From Actinomadura meyerae (GTDB taxonomy: Bacteria; Actinomycetota; Actinomycetes; Streptosporangiales; Streptosporangiaceae), in contig NZ_FZOR01000029.1 in the NCBI RefSeq assembly GCF_900188445.1, forward strand, positions 1-64,000: a stretch of 64,000 nucleotides of DNA. Reading direction: 5' to 3'. Under the pieces are notes generated by a model, which did no database searches, was not told the DNA's origin, and was given only the letters and a program-made list of their open reading frames with translations. A program made the position numbers and the translations under genes. Of the stretch, positions 30,526 through 39,224 are shown in pieces. Numbering within the stretch: position 1 is the stretch's first letter; the number at the start of each line of letters is the position of its first letter.

Positions 30526-31050
30526 GCGCCTCGTGGGGCCATCGCGGGAGTCACCTGGAATCGGCTAGGAGGCCCGGATTCGGTACTGGTCGCCTTTTGC
30601 GTCGCCGAGGGCTCGGAATGGCGTGATTCGTTGAATGGTGCCGGGCTTCAAAAAGGGTATTCGGCGGTGCTGTTCGGAGTGCGCCGCCTCGGCCGTGCGA
30701 AACGCCTCCCAATTGCATGTTCGGCATCCGGTTCGCCGGTCGTCGGAGTGGGTGGAAATCCCCTGTGCGGCCTGCCGTGAACCGGGGTGCGGCGCTCCGT
30801 CCGCAGGTCTGGGCGCTGCGGGCGATCTACTCGTCCGTCACTCGGCCGTCACGTCGCGTCGCCGAGGCGGCCCGATCGCGCCGGGCGCACGGTGCCGCCG
30901 CCGTGTCCGCCGCACTCTTGCATTAGATGAATGAATTTCCCTATTTCCGAAGGAGAGGGGTGAAAATGCGGTGGATTCATGTATCGTTTCAATGTTCTTG
31001 CCGACAAGTGTCCTGGGTCGTCCCCGGGAGTCCTTCAGGGAGCCGCTTCC
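30526..31050. other. Intergenic region with a well-placed upstream start site
   Basis: This gap lies between the divergent flavoprotein and LuxR genes. The first 400 bases contain only weak open frames. At 30950-30968 there is an excellent ribosome site (GAAGGAGAGG) spaced 8 bases from ATG 30966. That ATG is out of frame with the LuxR gene (start 31051), so it would translate a different frame that runs into the gene. It may be an upstream ORF; otherwise the region holds the LuxR promoter (A/T-rich stretch 30920-30950). Confidence 0.4.
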
Positions 31051-33852
31051 ATGACCGCGAGCCCGCCTCCTGCCCTGGTCGGCCGGGAACGCGAATGCGC
31101 GGCGCTCGACGACCTGCTCTCCGGGCTGCGCGGCGGCGGGGCCCGGGTCTGGGTGATCCGCGGCGAGGCGGGCATCGGCAAGTCGGTCCTGCTGGAGTAC
31201 GCGGACGCGCGGGCGTCCGGGGTCACGGTCACCCGCTCGCGGGGCATCGAGGCCGACATGGAACTGCCCTACGCGAGCCTCCACCAGCTGTGCGCGCCGT
31301 TCCTGGCGGAGATCGCGGAACTGCCGGACCCGCAGCGCGACGCCCTGCACGTCGCGTTCGGGATGGCCGCAGGCGACCCGCCCGACCGCTTCCTGGTCGG
31401 CCTCGCCGTCCTGTCGCTGCTCACCCGCGCGTCCGAGACCCGGCCGGTGCTGGTCGTGGTCGACGACGCCCAGTGGCTGGACCGGGTGTCCCTGCAGACG
31501 CTGGAGTTCGTCGCCCGGCGGCTGCTCGCCGAGGCGGTCGCGATGGTGTTCGCCGTGCGCGACCCCGAGGGGGAGGCCGCGCTCGCCGGGCTGCCCGCGA
31601 TGGCGATCTCCGGCCTCGACGCCGCCGCGGCCGGCGAGCTGCTGGAGACCGCCGTCGGCGGGCGGCTGGAGAAGCGCGTCCGGGAGCGGTTCGTGGCCGA
31701 GACGCACGGCAACCCGCTCGCCCTCCTGGAGTTCTCCCGCGGCCGCAGCGCCGCCGAGCTGGCCTACGGCCTGGACGCGGGCCACCCGCGCGCCCAGGGG
31801 ACGGTGGCCGGCCGCGTCGAGCGCGACTTCGCGCGGCGGCTCGGCGCGCTGCCGGCGCCCACCCGGACGCTGCTGCTGATCGCCGCCGCCGAACCGGTCG
31901 GCGACGCCCGCGTGCTGGCCCGCGCGGCCGCCGCCCTGGAGATCACGCCGGACGCCGCGCCGGCCAAGGCGGCCGGGCTGATCGAGTTCGGGGAGTCCGT
32001 CCGGTTCCGGCACCCGCTGGTCCGCTCGGCGGTCTACGACCAGGCCGACCCCGCCGAGCGCCGGGCGGTGCACCGGGCGCTGGCCGCGGCCACCGACCCC
32101 GTCCTGGACCCCGACCGCCGCGCCTGGCACGCCGCGCAGGCCGCCGAGGGGCCGGACGAGGAGGTCGCCGCCGAGCTGGAGCGGGCCGCCGGCCGGGCGC
32201 GGCAGCGCGGCGGCATGGCCGCCGAGGCGGTGCTGCTGGAGCGCGCCGCGGAGGTGACGCCGGACCGCTGGGCGCGGGGCCGCCGCGCCCTCGCCGCCGC
32301 CGAGGCGCACTTCTCGGCCGCCTCGCCCGACCGCGCCACGGAGCTGGCGACACTGGCCGAGCTGTGCCCCCTCAGCCCCCTGGACCGCGCCCGCCTGGCC
32401 CGCCTGCGCGCCACGATCCTGTTCGCCCGCAACCGCAGCGACGAGGCCGCGCCGCTGCTCCTCGACGCCGCCGGTCGGTTCGCGGCCGCCGACTCGCCGC
32501 TCGCGCGCGAGACCTACCTGGAGGCGATCAGCGCGACCATCTTCGCGGGCCGGGTGCACGGGCCGACGGGCGCCCGCGCCGCGGCGATCGCGGCCCGCGA
32601 GTCCGGCGCGCCCCCGTCCGGCTCCAAGGCCGCCGACCTCCTCCTGGACGGCGTGGCCGCGCTCCTCGCCGACGGCCCCGAGACCAGCGGCCCGGCGCTG
32701 CGCCGCGCGCTGGAGCCCCTCGTCCACGAGGAACTCCCCACCCGCGAGGCGACGATGCGCTGGCTCCTGCTGGCCCCGGTCGCGCTGGAGTCGTTCATCC
32801 ACTACGCCTGGGACCTGCCCGCCTGGGACCTGATCGCGACCCGCGCGGTGCGCCTGGCCCGCGACATCGGCGCGCTCGGCGTGCTGCCGCCCGCGCTGAT
32901 CTACGCCGGCGGCGTGCACATCCACTACGGCGACTTCGCCGAGGCCGCCCGGATGATCGACGAGGCCGACGCGATCGCCGCCGCGACCGGGCACGCCCCG
33001 CACCAGTACGCGGCGCTCGTCCTGTCCGCGTGGCGCGGCGACGAGGACAGCGCGATCGGCTACATCGAGGACGCCAGGGCGAGCGCCGCGCGCGGCGAGG
33101 TGTCCCTCCTCGGCGTCAGCGGCTACGTTCAAGGCGTCCTGTTCAACGGCCTGGCCCGCTACGACGAGGCCCTCGCCGCCGCCCGCTCGGGCATCGACCA
33201 CGACGGGTTCAACTTCACCGGCCTCTCCCTGGTCGAGCACGTCGAGGCCGCGACCCGCTGCGGCGAGCTCGACCTGGCCCGCGCCTCCCTCGCCCGGCTG
33301 GTCGAGCTCACCGGCGCCGCCGACTCCGGCTGGGCCCGCGGCGTCAGCGCCCGCAGCCGCGCCCTGCTCACCGACGGCGACGAGGCCGACGGCCTGTACC
33401 GGACGGCGATCGAGGAGCTCGCCCGCGACCGCGTGGCGGTGGAGGTGGCGCGCAGCCACCTCCTCTACGGCGAGTGGCTGCGCCGGAGCCGCCGCCGCTC
33501 GCAGGCCCGCGAGCACCTCCGCACGGCCTACGACATGTTCGACGGGATGCGGGCGCACGCGTTCGCCGAGCGGGCCCGCCGCGAGCTGCTGGTCAGCGGC
33601 GAGCACGTCCGGGTCCGGGAGGCCGAGCCGGTGAGCACCCTGACCCCGCAGGAGTCGCAGATCGCGACCCTCGCCGCCGGCGGCATGACGAACCCGAAGA
33701 TCGGCGCGGAGCTGTTCATCAGCCCGCACACCGTGGAGTGGCACCTGCGGAAGGTGTTCGCCAAGCTCGGCATCAGCTCGCGGCGGGAGCTGCCGAACGT
33801 CCTCGGGACCACCCCGGCCACGGACACTGGGGGCTCGGCCGCACCCGCCTGA
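31051..33852 (+). CDS. LAL-type LuxR-family transcriptional regulator
   Basis: A 933-residue protein; ATG 31051 has AGGGAG eight bases upstream and starts MTASPPPALVGRERECAALD, the usual family beginning. The N-terminal AAA/STAND ATPase has Walker A GEAGIGKS and Walker B VLVVVDDAQWLD, followed by HPLVRSAVYDQADPAERRAV. A long TPR/helical middle follows. The C-terminal LuxR helix-turn-helix is LTPQESQIATLAAGGMTNPK, then ISPHTVEWHLRKVFAKLGIS. LAL regulators (MalT-like) activate secondary metabolism or catabolic operons. A sigma-factor gene lies 148 bases downstream. The first residues of longer open frames (from 30979) have no ribosome site and are rejected. Confidence 0.88.
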   Translation: MTASPPPALVGRERECAALDDLLSGLRGGGARVWVIRGEAGIGKSVLLEYADARASGVTVTRSRGIEADMELPYASLHQLCAPFLAEIAELPDPQRDALHVAFGMAAGDPPDRFLVGLAVLSLLTRASETRPVLVVVDDAQWLDRVSLQTLEFVARRLLAEAVAMVFAVRDPEGEAALAGLPAMAISGLDAAAAGELLETAVGGRLEKRVRERFVAETHGNPLALLEFSRGRSAAELAYGLDAGHPRAQGTVAGRVERDFARRLGALPAPTRTLLLIAAAEPVGDARVLARAAAALEITPDAAPAKAAGLIEFGESVRFRHPLVRSAVYDQADPAERRAVHRALAAATDPVLDPDRRAWHAAQAAEGPDEEVAAELERAAGRARQRGGMAAEAVLLERAAEVTPDRWARGRRALAAAEAHFSAASPDRATELATLAELCPLSPLDRARLARLRATILFARNRSDEAAPLLLDAAGRFAAADSPLARETYLEAISATIFAGRVHGPTGARAAAIAARESGAPPSGSKAADLLLDGVAALLADGPETSGPALRRALEPLVHEELPTREATMRWLLLAPVALESFIHYAWDLPAWDLIATRAVRLARDIGALGVLPPALIYAGGVHIHYGDFAEAARMIDEADAIAAATGHAPHQYAALVLSAWRGDEDSAIGYIEDARASAARGEVSLLGVSGYVQGVLFNGLARYDEALAAARSGIDHDGFNFTGLSLVEHVEAATRCGELDLARASLARLVELTGAADSGWARGVSARSRALLTDGDEADGLYRTAIEELARDRVAVEVARSHLLYGEWLRRSRRRSQAREHLRTAYDMFDGMRAHAFAERARRELLVSGEHVRVREAEPVSTLTPQESQIATLAAGGMTNPKIGAELFISPHTVEWHLRKVFAKLGISSRRELPNVLGTTPATDTGGSAAPA

Positions 33853-34000
33853 TGCACGGTGCGTGGGCCCCCAGGCGGCGGCCCCGGGGGTGCCCCCGGG
33901 GTGCCCCACGGACTCGACCACGGACTTCGAGGGCGCGGTGGAGGCCACCGCGGACCGAGAGTGGAGCCATCGTTCAGATGCCCACGCAGAGGAGTCCTCG

Positions 34001-34717
34001 ATGTCAGTGCTCAGCCTGGAGACGACGCCGGCCGGATCCCCGGCCGCCCGCCCGGCCGGAGACGACCTGGACGCCGCCCTCGACGTCTTCCTGGCCCACC
34101 GGACCCGCCTGTTCCGCATCGCCTACCGCGTCCTCGGCGACGTCCTCGGCGCGGAGGACGTGCTCCAGGAGCTGTGGCTGCGCTGGCAGTGCACCCCCCG
34201 CACCCGGATCGAGAACCCGGCCGCGTTCCTGACCACGGCGGTGAACCGGCTGGCGATCAACGTCGTCCAGTCCGCGCGCCACCGCCACGAGACGCCGACC
34301 GAGTCCCGGCTGGTGAACCTCGCCGACCGGGCCCAGGACCCCGTCCAGCGCGTCGAGCAGACCATGGCCGTCGGGGAGGCCCTGGCCCTGCTCATGGCGA
34401 GGCTCACCCCGGACGAGCTGGCCGCCTACGTCCTGCGGAAGGGCTTCGACTACGCCTACGCCGACCTGGCCGAGCTGCTGGGGACGAGCGTCTCCAACGC
34501 GCGGCAGCTCGTCCGCCGCGGGCAGGCGCGCCTCGAAGGCGACCGGGAGCGGACGGTCCCGGCGGAGTCGCACCGCCGCCTCGTCGCCGCCTTCCAGGCC
34601 GCGGTGGGCACCGGCGACCTCGACGGACTCGCCCGGCTGCTCGCCCCCGAGGGCCACGTCCACCGCCTGCTGTCGGCGACGCCCCGCTCGCCCCGCCCGG
34701 CCCAGGCCGCCGCCTGA
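34001..34717 (+). CDS. ECF sigma factor (SigJ/ECF41-like, short C-terminus)
   Basis: A 238-residue protein; ATG 34001 with GGAG seven bases upstream. Region 2: ALDVFLAHRTRLFRIAYRVL and GAEDVLQELWLRWQ, with ENPAAFLTTAVNRLAIN. Region 4: VGEALALLMARLTPDELAAY and GFDYAYADLAELLGTSVSNA, then RQLVRRGQARL. ECF41/SigJ proteins carry a SnoaL-like C-terminal domain that autoregulates activity. Here only the beginning of it is present (LVAAFQAAVGTGDLDGLARL), ending about 60 residues short of the usual length. This truncation may make the protein constitutively active or be tolerated. It lies directly after the LuxR regulator. Confidence 0.8.
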   Translation: MSVLSLETTPAGSPAARPAGDDLDAALDVFLAHRTRLFRIAYRVLGDVLGAEDVLQELWLRWQCTPRTRIENPAAFLTTAVNRLAINVVQSARHRHETPTESRLVNLADRAQDPVQRVEQTMAVGEALALLMARLTPDELAAYVLRKGFDYAYADLAELLGTSVSNARQLVRRGQARLEGDRERTVPAESHRRLVAAFQAAVGTGDLDGLARLLAPEGHVHRLLSATPRSPRPAQAAA

Positions 34718-34757
34718 CCGAGAGGCAAGGCCCGGTCACCGCCGCCATCGACGCACG

Positions 34758-35618
34758 TCACTGCGCGGACGTGCCCGCCGTCCCCTTGGGAAACTCCTCG
34801 GTGCCGAGGACCCGCAGCAGCTCCAGCCGTTCACGGGTCTCGGCGTCGGCCGGGGTGAGCACCAGCAGTTGCTGCCGCTGGTCAGGGGTGACCAGGGTCT
34901 CGCAGTCCATCAGCATCCGTCCCACCCGCGGGTGGAGGAACGTCTTGCGGTCCGCGCGCCGTACCGCGACCTCGTGCTCGGCCCAGAGGCGGCGGAAGTC
35001 GGCGCTGGACGACCGCAACCGCTCGATGAGCCCGGTGACCACGGGGTCGTCGGACCGGCGGCCGGCGGTCGCGCGCAGGTCGGCCACGAGCTGCCGGGCC
35101 TGGTGCTCCCGCTCCTCGGGCGGGCTGCCCGCCCGGGCGGCCGGATCGGTGAACCACCGGTACACGACGTAGCGCCGGTCGCCGGAGAAACCGGTGAAGT
35201 CGCCCATCAGCAGGACGGCCGCCCGGTTCTGCGCCAGGACCTCACCGAGGTCCGACAGCACCAGCGCCGGTGTGGGACCGAGCAGGTCGAGCATGCGGAT
35301 CAGGCCCGCGCGGGCGAGGCGGGCCACCCCCTCCGCGGGCGGCGGACGGTGGCCGGCCAGATGGAACAGGTGATCGCGCTCGTCGTCGGACAGGCGCAGG
35401 GCCCTGGCCAGCGCACCGAGCAACTGAACCGAGGGCTGGCTGCTGCGGCCCTGCTCCAGCCGGACGACATAGTCCACCGACATGCCCGCGAGCATCGCGA
35501 CCTCTTCCCGGCGCAGGCCCGCGGTGCGGCGGCGCGGACCGTCGGCGAGGCCCACCTCCGCCGGGCGGATCGCCTCGCGGCGGCGGCGCAGGAAGTCGGC
35601 GAGCTGCTCACGTTCCAT
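34758..35618 (-). CDS. XRE-family regulator with MmyB-like ligand domain
   Basis: A 286-residue protein, ATG 35618 (MEREQLADFLRRRREAIRPA). The N-terminal helix-turn-helix is TAGLRREEVAMLAGMSVDYV, then RLEQGRSSQPS. The C-terminal two thirds are the PAS-like MmyB domain (LLGPTPALVLSDLGEVLAQN, RYVVYRWFTDPAAR, HPRVGRMLMDCETLVTPDQR, LLVLTPADAETRERLELL) thought to bind fatty-acid-like ligands. It is divergent from the aldo/keto reductase gene at 35755. Genes of this family commonly regulate the adjacent short-chain dehydrogenase or aldo/keto reductase, so that is the expected target. Confidence 0.85.
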   Translation of the reverse strand: MEREQLADFLRRRREAIRPAEVGLADGPRRRTAGLRREEVAMLAGMSVDYVVRLEQGRSSQPSVQLLGALARALRLSDDERDHLFHLAGHRPPPAEGVARLARAGLIRMLDLLGPTPALVLSDLGEVLAQNRAAVLLMGDFTGFSGDRRYVVYRWFTDPAARAGSPPEEREHQARQLVADLRATAGRRSDDPVVTGLIERLRSSSADFRRLWAEHEVAVRRADRKTFLHPRVGRMLMDCETLVTPDQRQQLLVLTPADAETRERLELLRVLGTEEFPKGTAGTSAQ

Positions 35619-35754
35619 GCCCCCATGTTTCCTCGCCGCCGCGAGCCTTGCCAGGGAGCGCCCATCCCACGATGAGCGCTCCGCTTTCACCCGCCTCTGC
35701 GGGGGAGCAGTCTCGGAGACGGCATTGACGAGACATCGAGAACGGGAGAACACG

Positions 35755-36750
35755 ATGCACACACGGACCCTGGGCCGTACCGGACCGGTCGTCTCCGCAC
35801 TGGGGCTGGGCGCGATGGGCATGTCGGGCGCCTACGGAGCGGCCGACCGCGCGGAGAGCATCGCCACCGTCCACGCGGCACTCGAAGGCGGCGTCACGCT
35901 GATCGACACCGGCGACTTCTACGGCATGGGCCACAACGAGCTCCTGCTGGCCGAGGCGCTGCGCGGCCGGAACCGCGACGACTACGTGCTGAGCGTCAAG
36001 TTCGGGATGCTGCGCGGACCGAGCTCGGAGTTCGGCGGGGTGGACGGCCGTCCCGAGGCGGTGAAGAACTTCCTCGGCCACACCCTGACCCGGCTGGGCC
36101 TCGACCACATCGACATCTACCGCCCCGCGCGGCTGGACCCGGCCGTGCCGATCGAGGACACCGTCGGAGCGATCAAGGAGATGATCGACGCCGGATACGT
36201 CCGGCACCTCGGCCTGTCGGAGGTCGACGCGGCCGTGATCCGCCGGGCGCACGCCGTCCACCCGGTCGCCGACCTGCAGATCGAGTACTCGCTGATCTCC
36301 CGCGCGGTGGAGGAGGACGTCCTGCCGGCGCTGCGGGAACTCGGCATCGGCCTGACCGCGTACGGCGTCCTCGGCCGCGGTCTCATCTCCGGGCACTGGA
36401 AGGCCGGCCACTCCGCCGGCCCCGGCGACAGCCGCGGCTTCAGCCCGCGGTTCGCCGGCGAGAACGTGGAGCACAACCTCGCCCTGGTGGACGCGCTGCG
36501 CCGGGTGGCCGAGGCCAAGGGATGCACGGTCGCCCAGCTGGCGATCGCCTGGGTGGCCGCACAGGACGCCGACATCGTGCCGCTGGTCGGTGCCCGCACC
36601 CGCGAGCGGCTGGCCGAGGCCCTGCCCGCGGCGGAGCTGGACCTCACCGCCGAAGACCTGGCCGAGATCGAGAAGGCGGTACCGCGCGGCGCCGCCCGCG
36701 GTGACCGCTACCCGTCCGCGTTCATGTCCGGCCTCGGCGTGGGCAACTGA
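35755..36750 (+). CDS. Aldo/keto reductase
   Basis: A 331-residue NADPH-dependent oxidoreductase (ATG 35755, ribosome site GGGAGAA). TIM-barrel hallmarks: SALGLGAMGMSGAYG, LIDTGDFYGMGHNELLLAEA with catalytic Asp and Tyr, LSVKFGM with catalytic Lys, and the cofactor region VAQLAIAWVAAQDADIVPLV followed by GARTRERLAEAL. The usual catalytic histidine segment (H-R-x-D) here reads YRPARLDP, so His is replaced by Ala; some bacterial subgroups share this, and it may alter substrate range. Divergent from its probable XRE regulator. A strong hairpin terminator follows at 36772. Confidence 0.85.
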   Translation: MHTRTLGRTGPVVSALGLGAMGMSGAYGAADRAESIATVHAALEGGVTLIDTGDFYGMGHNELLLAEALRGRNRDDYVLSVKFGMLRGPSSEFGGVDGRPEAVKNFLGHTLTRLGLDHIDIYRPARLDPAVPIEDTVGAIKEMIDAGYVRHLGLSEVDAAVIRRAHAVHPVADLQIEYSLISRAVEEDVLPALRELGIGLTAYGVLGRGLISGHWKAGHSAGPGDSRGFSPRFAGENVEHNLALVDALRRVAEAKGCTVAQLAIAWVAAQDADIVPLVGARTRERLAEALPAAELDLTAEDLAEIEKAVPRGAARGDRYPSAFMSGLGVGN

Positions 36751-36771
36751 GCCCGGCCCTTCACTAATCGC

Positions 36772-36801
36772 CTTGCCGGCACCGGGACCGGTGCCGGCAA
36801 G
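36772..36801 (+). terminator. Hairpin terminator after aldo/keto reductase
   Basis: CTTGCCGGCACCGG, GA, CCGGTGCCGGCAAG: a perfect 14-bp stem with a two-base centre, 21 bases after the stop codon at 36750. There is no T-run, as is common in high-G+C actinomycetes. Confidence 0.75.
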
Positions 36802-36848
36802 CGGCCAAGAGAAGCAACGGGGAATGCAATTACCCCGAAAACCACTGA

Positions 36849-36872
36849 GGGCAAACGCGATAGCGTTTGCCC
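36849..36872 (-). terminator. Hairpin terminator after tRNA-Lys
   Basis: GGGCAAACGC, GATA, GCGTTTGCCC: a perfect 10-bp stem with a four-base loop, 14 bases beyond the 3' end of the minus-strand tRNA. It can also back up the terminator of the convergent aldo/keto reductase. Confidence 0.7.
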
Positions 36873-36885
36873 TGGTCATAGCGGG

Positions 36886-36958
36886 TGCGCCGTCAGGGAC
36901 TTGAACCCCGAACCCGCGGATTAAGAGTCCGCTGCTCTGCCAATTGAGCTAACGGCGC
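36886..36958 (-). tRNA. tRNA-Lys (anticodon CTT)
   Basis: The complement folds into a full cloverleaf. Acceptor GCGCCGT pairs with ACGGCGC, the D-arm contains TAGCTCAATTGGCAGAGC, the anticodon arm is GCGGA-CTCTTAA-TCCGC with anticodon CTT (codon AAG), and the T-arm has GGTTCAAGTCCC-type sequence. The discriminator is A. The next bases are CCC, so the terminal CCA is not encoded and must be added. Confidence 0.95.
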
Positions 36959-37041
36959 CCGTCGTGTGGGGCCTTGGCCGTGGCCGGGGCCCTTGCGACA
37001 GGAAGAACAGTACCAGGGGCTGCGGAGCAGTGCGAATCGGT

Positions 37042-37608
37042 TTAGTCCCGGGCGGGCAGGACGCTGACCATGCCGCGCCAGAGGGCGATGGCGGTGGCGC
37101 GGGAGCTCACGCCGAGCTTGGCGTAGATGCGGTTGACGTGGTTCTTCACCGTCTTCTCGCTGAGGAAGAGCTGGCGCGCGATCTCGCCGTTGGAGCGGCC
37201 GGTGGCGATGAGGTCCATGACCTCGGACTCGCGGGCGGACAGGCCGAGGGTGGTGCGGGAGGCGTCGCGGACGCCGCGGATGAGGTCGCGGACGGTGAAG
37301 GAGCCGGGGGTGAGGTGGCCGCAGGCGCCGGCGCGCAGGGCGGCCTCGATGGCGGCCGGGTCGTCGGAGAGCAGGAACACGCGGGACGCGCCGCTGAGGG
37401 GGTGGGCGTGGGCGGCGGAGGCCGCGTCCAGGAGGACGATGTCCGGGCGCAGGCGCCGGGCGAGGGCGAGGGCGGTCTGGGGATCGGGGGCGTCGGCCAC
37501 GACCAGGAGTTCGTCGCTGGCGTCCAGGAGGGAGATCACGTCCGTGCGGGCCCGGGGGTCGGCGTCCACCACGAGGACGCGCAGGGGGGCCGTCTCATCG
37601 ACACTCAT
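37042..37608 (-). CDS. NarL/LuxR-type response regulator with atypical receiver
   Basis: A 188-residue protein from ATG 37608 (MSVDETAPLRVLVVDADPRA); an ATG at 37635 in frame is possible but adds only MSTTRQRQR. The receiver holds the acidic pair in VVDAD and a phosphoacceptor-like D in RPDIVLLDAAS. The conserved Lys-Pro near the end of the domain is missing (GHLTPGSF), so phosphorylation control may be altered. The C-terminal helix-turn-helix is LSARESEVMDLIATGRSNGE, then LFLSEKTVKNHVNRIYAKLG. No histidine kinase gene is nearby: an orphan regulator between two tRNA genes. Confidence 0.85.
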   Translation of the reverse strand: MSVDETAPLRVLVVDADPRARTDVISLLDASDELLVVADAPDPQTALALARRLRPDIVLLDAASAAHAHPLSGASRVFLLSDDPAAIEAALRAGACGHLTPGSFTVRDLIRGVRDASRTTLGLSARESEVMDLIATGRSNGEIARQLFLSEKTVKNHVNRIYAKLGVSSRATAIALWRGMVSVLPARD

Positions 37609-37737
37609 CCGTTGCCTTTGGCGTGTCGTTGACATTTATAGGGACGGAGCATAACGGGACGATCTGCGGGAGTCGATGACCGCGACGCATTGACCAGGCA
37701 TGCCTCCGGCGGGGCCGGGGCCGCCCGCGGACGAGAA

Positions 37738-37770
37738 AAGAGCCCGGCCACTCGCGGTGGCCAGGCTCTT
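37738..37770 (-). terminator. Intrinsic terminator after tRNA-His
   Basis: Outer stem AAGAGCC (37738-37744) with GGCTCTT (37764-37770), inner stem GGCCAC with GTGGCC. On the minus strand the hairpin is followed by TTTTCTCG, a true T-run. It starts 5 bases past the encoded CCA of the tRNA. Confidence 0.85.
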
Positions 37771-37777
37771 CACCTGG

Positions 37778-37850
37778 GGTGAGTGAGGGGACTTGAACCC
37801 CCGACATCTTGGACCACAACCAAGTGCTCTGCCAGCTGAGCTACACCCAC
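37778..37850 (-). tRNA. tRNA-His (anticodon GTG)
   Basis: The complement folds as a cloverleaf: acceptor GTGGGTG with CACTCAC (one G-U), D-arm TAGCTCAGCTGGCAGAGC, anticodon arm CTTGG-TTGTGGT-CCAAG with anticodon GTG, and T-loop TTCAAGT. Position 37851 supplies the extra G(-1) opposite discriminator C73, the histidine identity element. CCA is encoded (37775-37777). Confidence 0.95.
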
Positions 37851-37904
37851 CGTGGCCGGGAACGTGCCCGGCTCCAAGTAGTGTAGCGGCTCCCGGGGGG
37901 TGGG

Positions 37905-38501
37905 TCAGCCGGAGGACACCATGCCCGCGATGCGGCGGGCGGTGTCGGAGTCGGGGCCGGGCTGCGCGACGAAGACGGCGGCGCGGTAGTAGCGCAGCTC
38001 CTGGATGCTCTCGGTGATGTCGGCCAGCGCTCGGTGGCCGCCCTTCTTCTCCGGGCTGGCGAAGTACACGCGCGGGTACCAGCGGCGCGCCAGCTCCTTG
38101 ATGGACGAGACGTCCACCATGCGGTAGTGGAGGTGGGCGTCGAGGGCGGGCATGTCGCGGGCCAGGAAGGACCGGTCGGTGGCGATGGAGTTGCCGCACA
38201 GGGGCGCCTTGTTGGCGTCCTTCACGTGGCCGCGGACGTAGGTGAGGACGGTGTCCTCGGCCTCGGCGAGGGTGACGCCGGTGGGCAGGGCCTCCAGCAG
38301 CCCGGACGTGGTGTGCATGTCCCGGACGACCTTGGTCATCCTGGTCACCGTCTCGGGGGGAGGCTTGATGACGACGTCGACGCCCTCGTCGAGGATGTTG
38401 AGCTCGCTGTCGGTGACCAGTGCGGCTATCTCGATGAGCGCGTCGTTGCGCAGGTCGAGTCCTGTCATCTCGCAGTCGATCCAGACCAGCCGCTCGTTCA
38501 T
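37905..38501 (-). CDS. orn: Oligoribonuclease
   Basis: A 198-residue DEDDh 3'-5' exoribonuclease that degrades 2-5-nt RNA and pGpG. Active-site motifs: WIDCEMTGLDLRNDALIEIA (D and E of ExoI), GNSIATDRSFLARDMPALDA (ExoII) and KKGGHRALADITESI (ExoIII with His and Asp). Start ATG 38501 (MNERLVWIDCEMTG) and length agree with the family. It lies upstream of tRNA-His on the same strand. Essential or growth-important in many actinomycetes. Confidence 0.95.
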   Translation of the reverse strand: MNERLVWIDCEMTGLDLRNDALIEIAALVTDSELNILDEGVDVVIKPPPETVTRMTKVVRDMHTTSGLLEALPTGVTLAEAEDTVLTYVRGHVKDANKAPLCGNSIATDRSFLARDMPALDAHLHYRMVDVSSIKELARRWYPRVYFASPEKKGGHRALADITESIQELRYYRAAVFVAQPGPDSDTARRIAGMVSSG

Positions 38502-38553
38502 GGGTTCACCCTACGGCCATGGACGACTGCGCGGGGCACCGAGTCCGGTCGAT

Positions 38554-39204
38554 TTAGCGCGCCGCACGTTGGGCGATATGTCCAGGAATGGGGATACCGG
38601 GGCGCAGCAGCGGGTCGGGGGCCGGCGTACCGAAGACCTGCTGGACGGGCAGCACACCGGCCCACAGGTCGAGCGCGTAGTCGGGCTCGTCGTCGCCGGG
38701 CGGGCCCTGCCGGACCTTGACCGAAGCCTCGGTCAGGGGAACCGCCAGGACGGAGGTGGCCGCGAGTTCCTTCTTGGTGGGCCGGCGGACCCTGTCCCAC
38801 TGGCCGGGGGCGAGTTGTTCGGTGATGGCGCCGAGTGCGGCGAGCTTGGCGTCCGTGTCGGTCACCGGTCGCGGGGTGCCGTAGATGACCGCGCTCCGGT
38901 AGTTGATCGAGTGGTGGAAAGCCGACCGGGCCAGGACGATGCCGTCCACGTGGGTCACGGTGATGCACACCTCTTGGGACGGGCCCGCCATGAGGCTGCT
39001 CGCACCCGTGGAGCCGTGGATGTAAAGGGTGTCGTCGATGCGGCCGTATCCGGTGGGCAGGACGCGCGGGGTGCCGTCCACGACGATGCCGAGGTGGCAG
39101 ACCAGGCCGGCGTCAAGGACGTCGTAGAGGGCGGAGCGGTCGGTCTGGCCGCGCTCGGGGACCCTTCTCACGCGTGTGCGGGCGGTCGAGGAGAGTGGAG
39201 TCAT
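38554..39204 (-). CDS. Pyridoxamine-5-phosphate-oxidase-like flavin/F420-binding protein
   Basis: A 216-residue split-barrel protein, ATG 39204. Features: DRSALYDVLDAGLVCHLGIV, GTPRVLPTGYGRIDDTLYIH, GSTGASSLMAGPSQEVCITV and HHSINYRSAVIYGTPRPV, as in actinobacterial PNPOx-family proteins that bind FMN or F420. It is divergent from a MocR/PdxR-like gene (39274), a frequent pairing in actinomycetes, and the inverted repeat at 39225-39250 lies in the shared promoter. Control of vitamin B6-linked metabolism by the MocR protein is a reasonable inference. Confidence 0.82.
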   Translation of the reverse strand: MTPLSSTARTRVRRVPERGQTDRSALYDVLDAGLVCHLGIVVDGTPRVLPTGYGRIDDTLYIHGSTGASSLMAGPSQEVCITVTHVDGIVLARSAFHHSINYRSAVIYGTPRPVTDTDAKLAALGAITEQLAPGQWDRVRRPTKKELAATSVLAVPLTEASVKVRQGPPGDDEPDYALDLWAGVLPVQQVFGTPAPDPLLRPGIPIPGHIAQRAAR

Positions 39205-39224
39205 GGCCGTTTACGCTAGGAGGA

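Noticed and set aside
30635..30934. 99-codon frame in the LuxR upstream region
   Set aside because: No ribosome site, mixed codon use and cysteine-rich random composition.
30979..31050. Longer N-terminus of the LuxR protein from ATG 30979
   Set aside because: The ribosome site upstream is positioned for ATG 30966 in another frame; MTASPPPALVGRE at 31051 is the family start with its own ribosome site.
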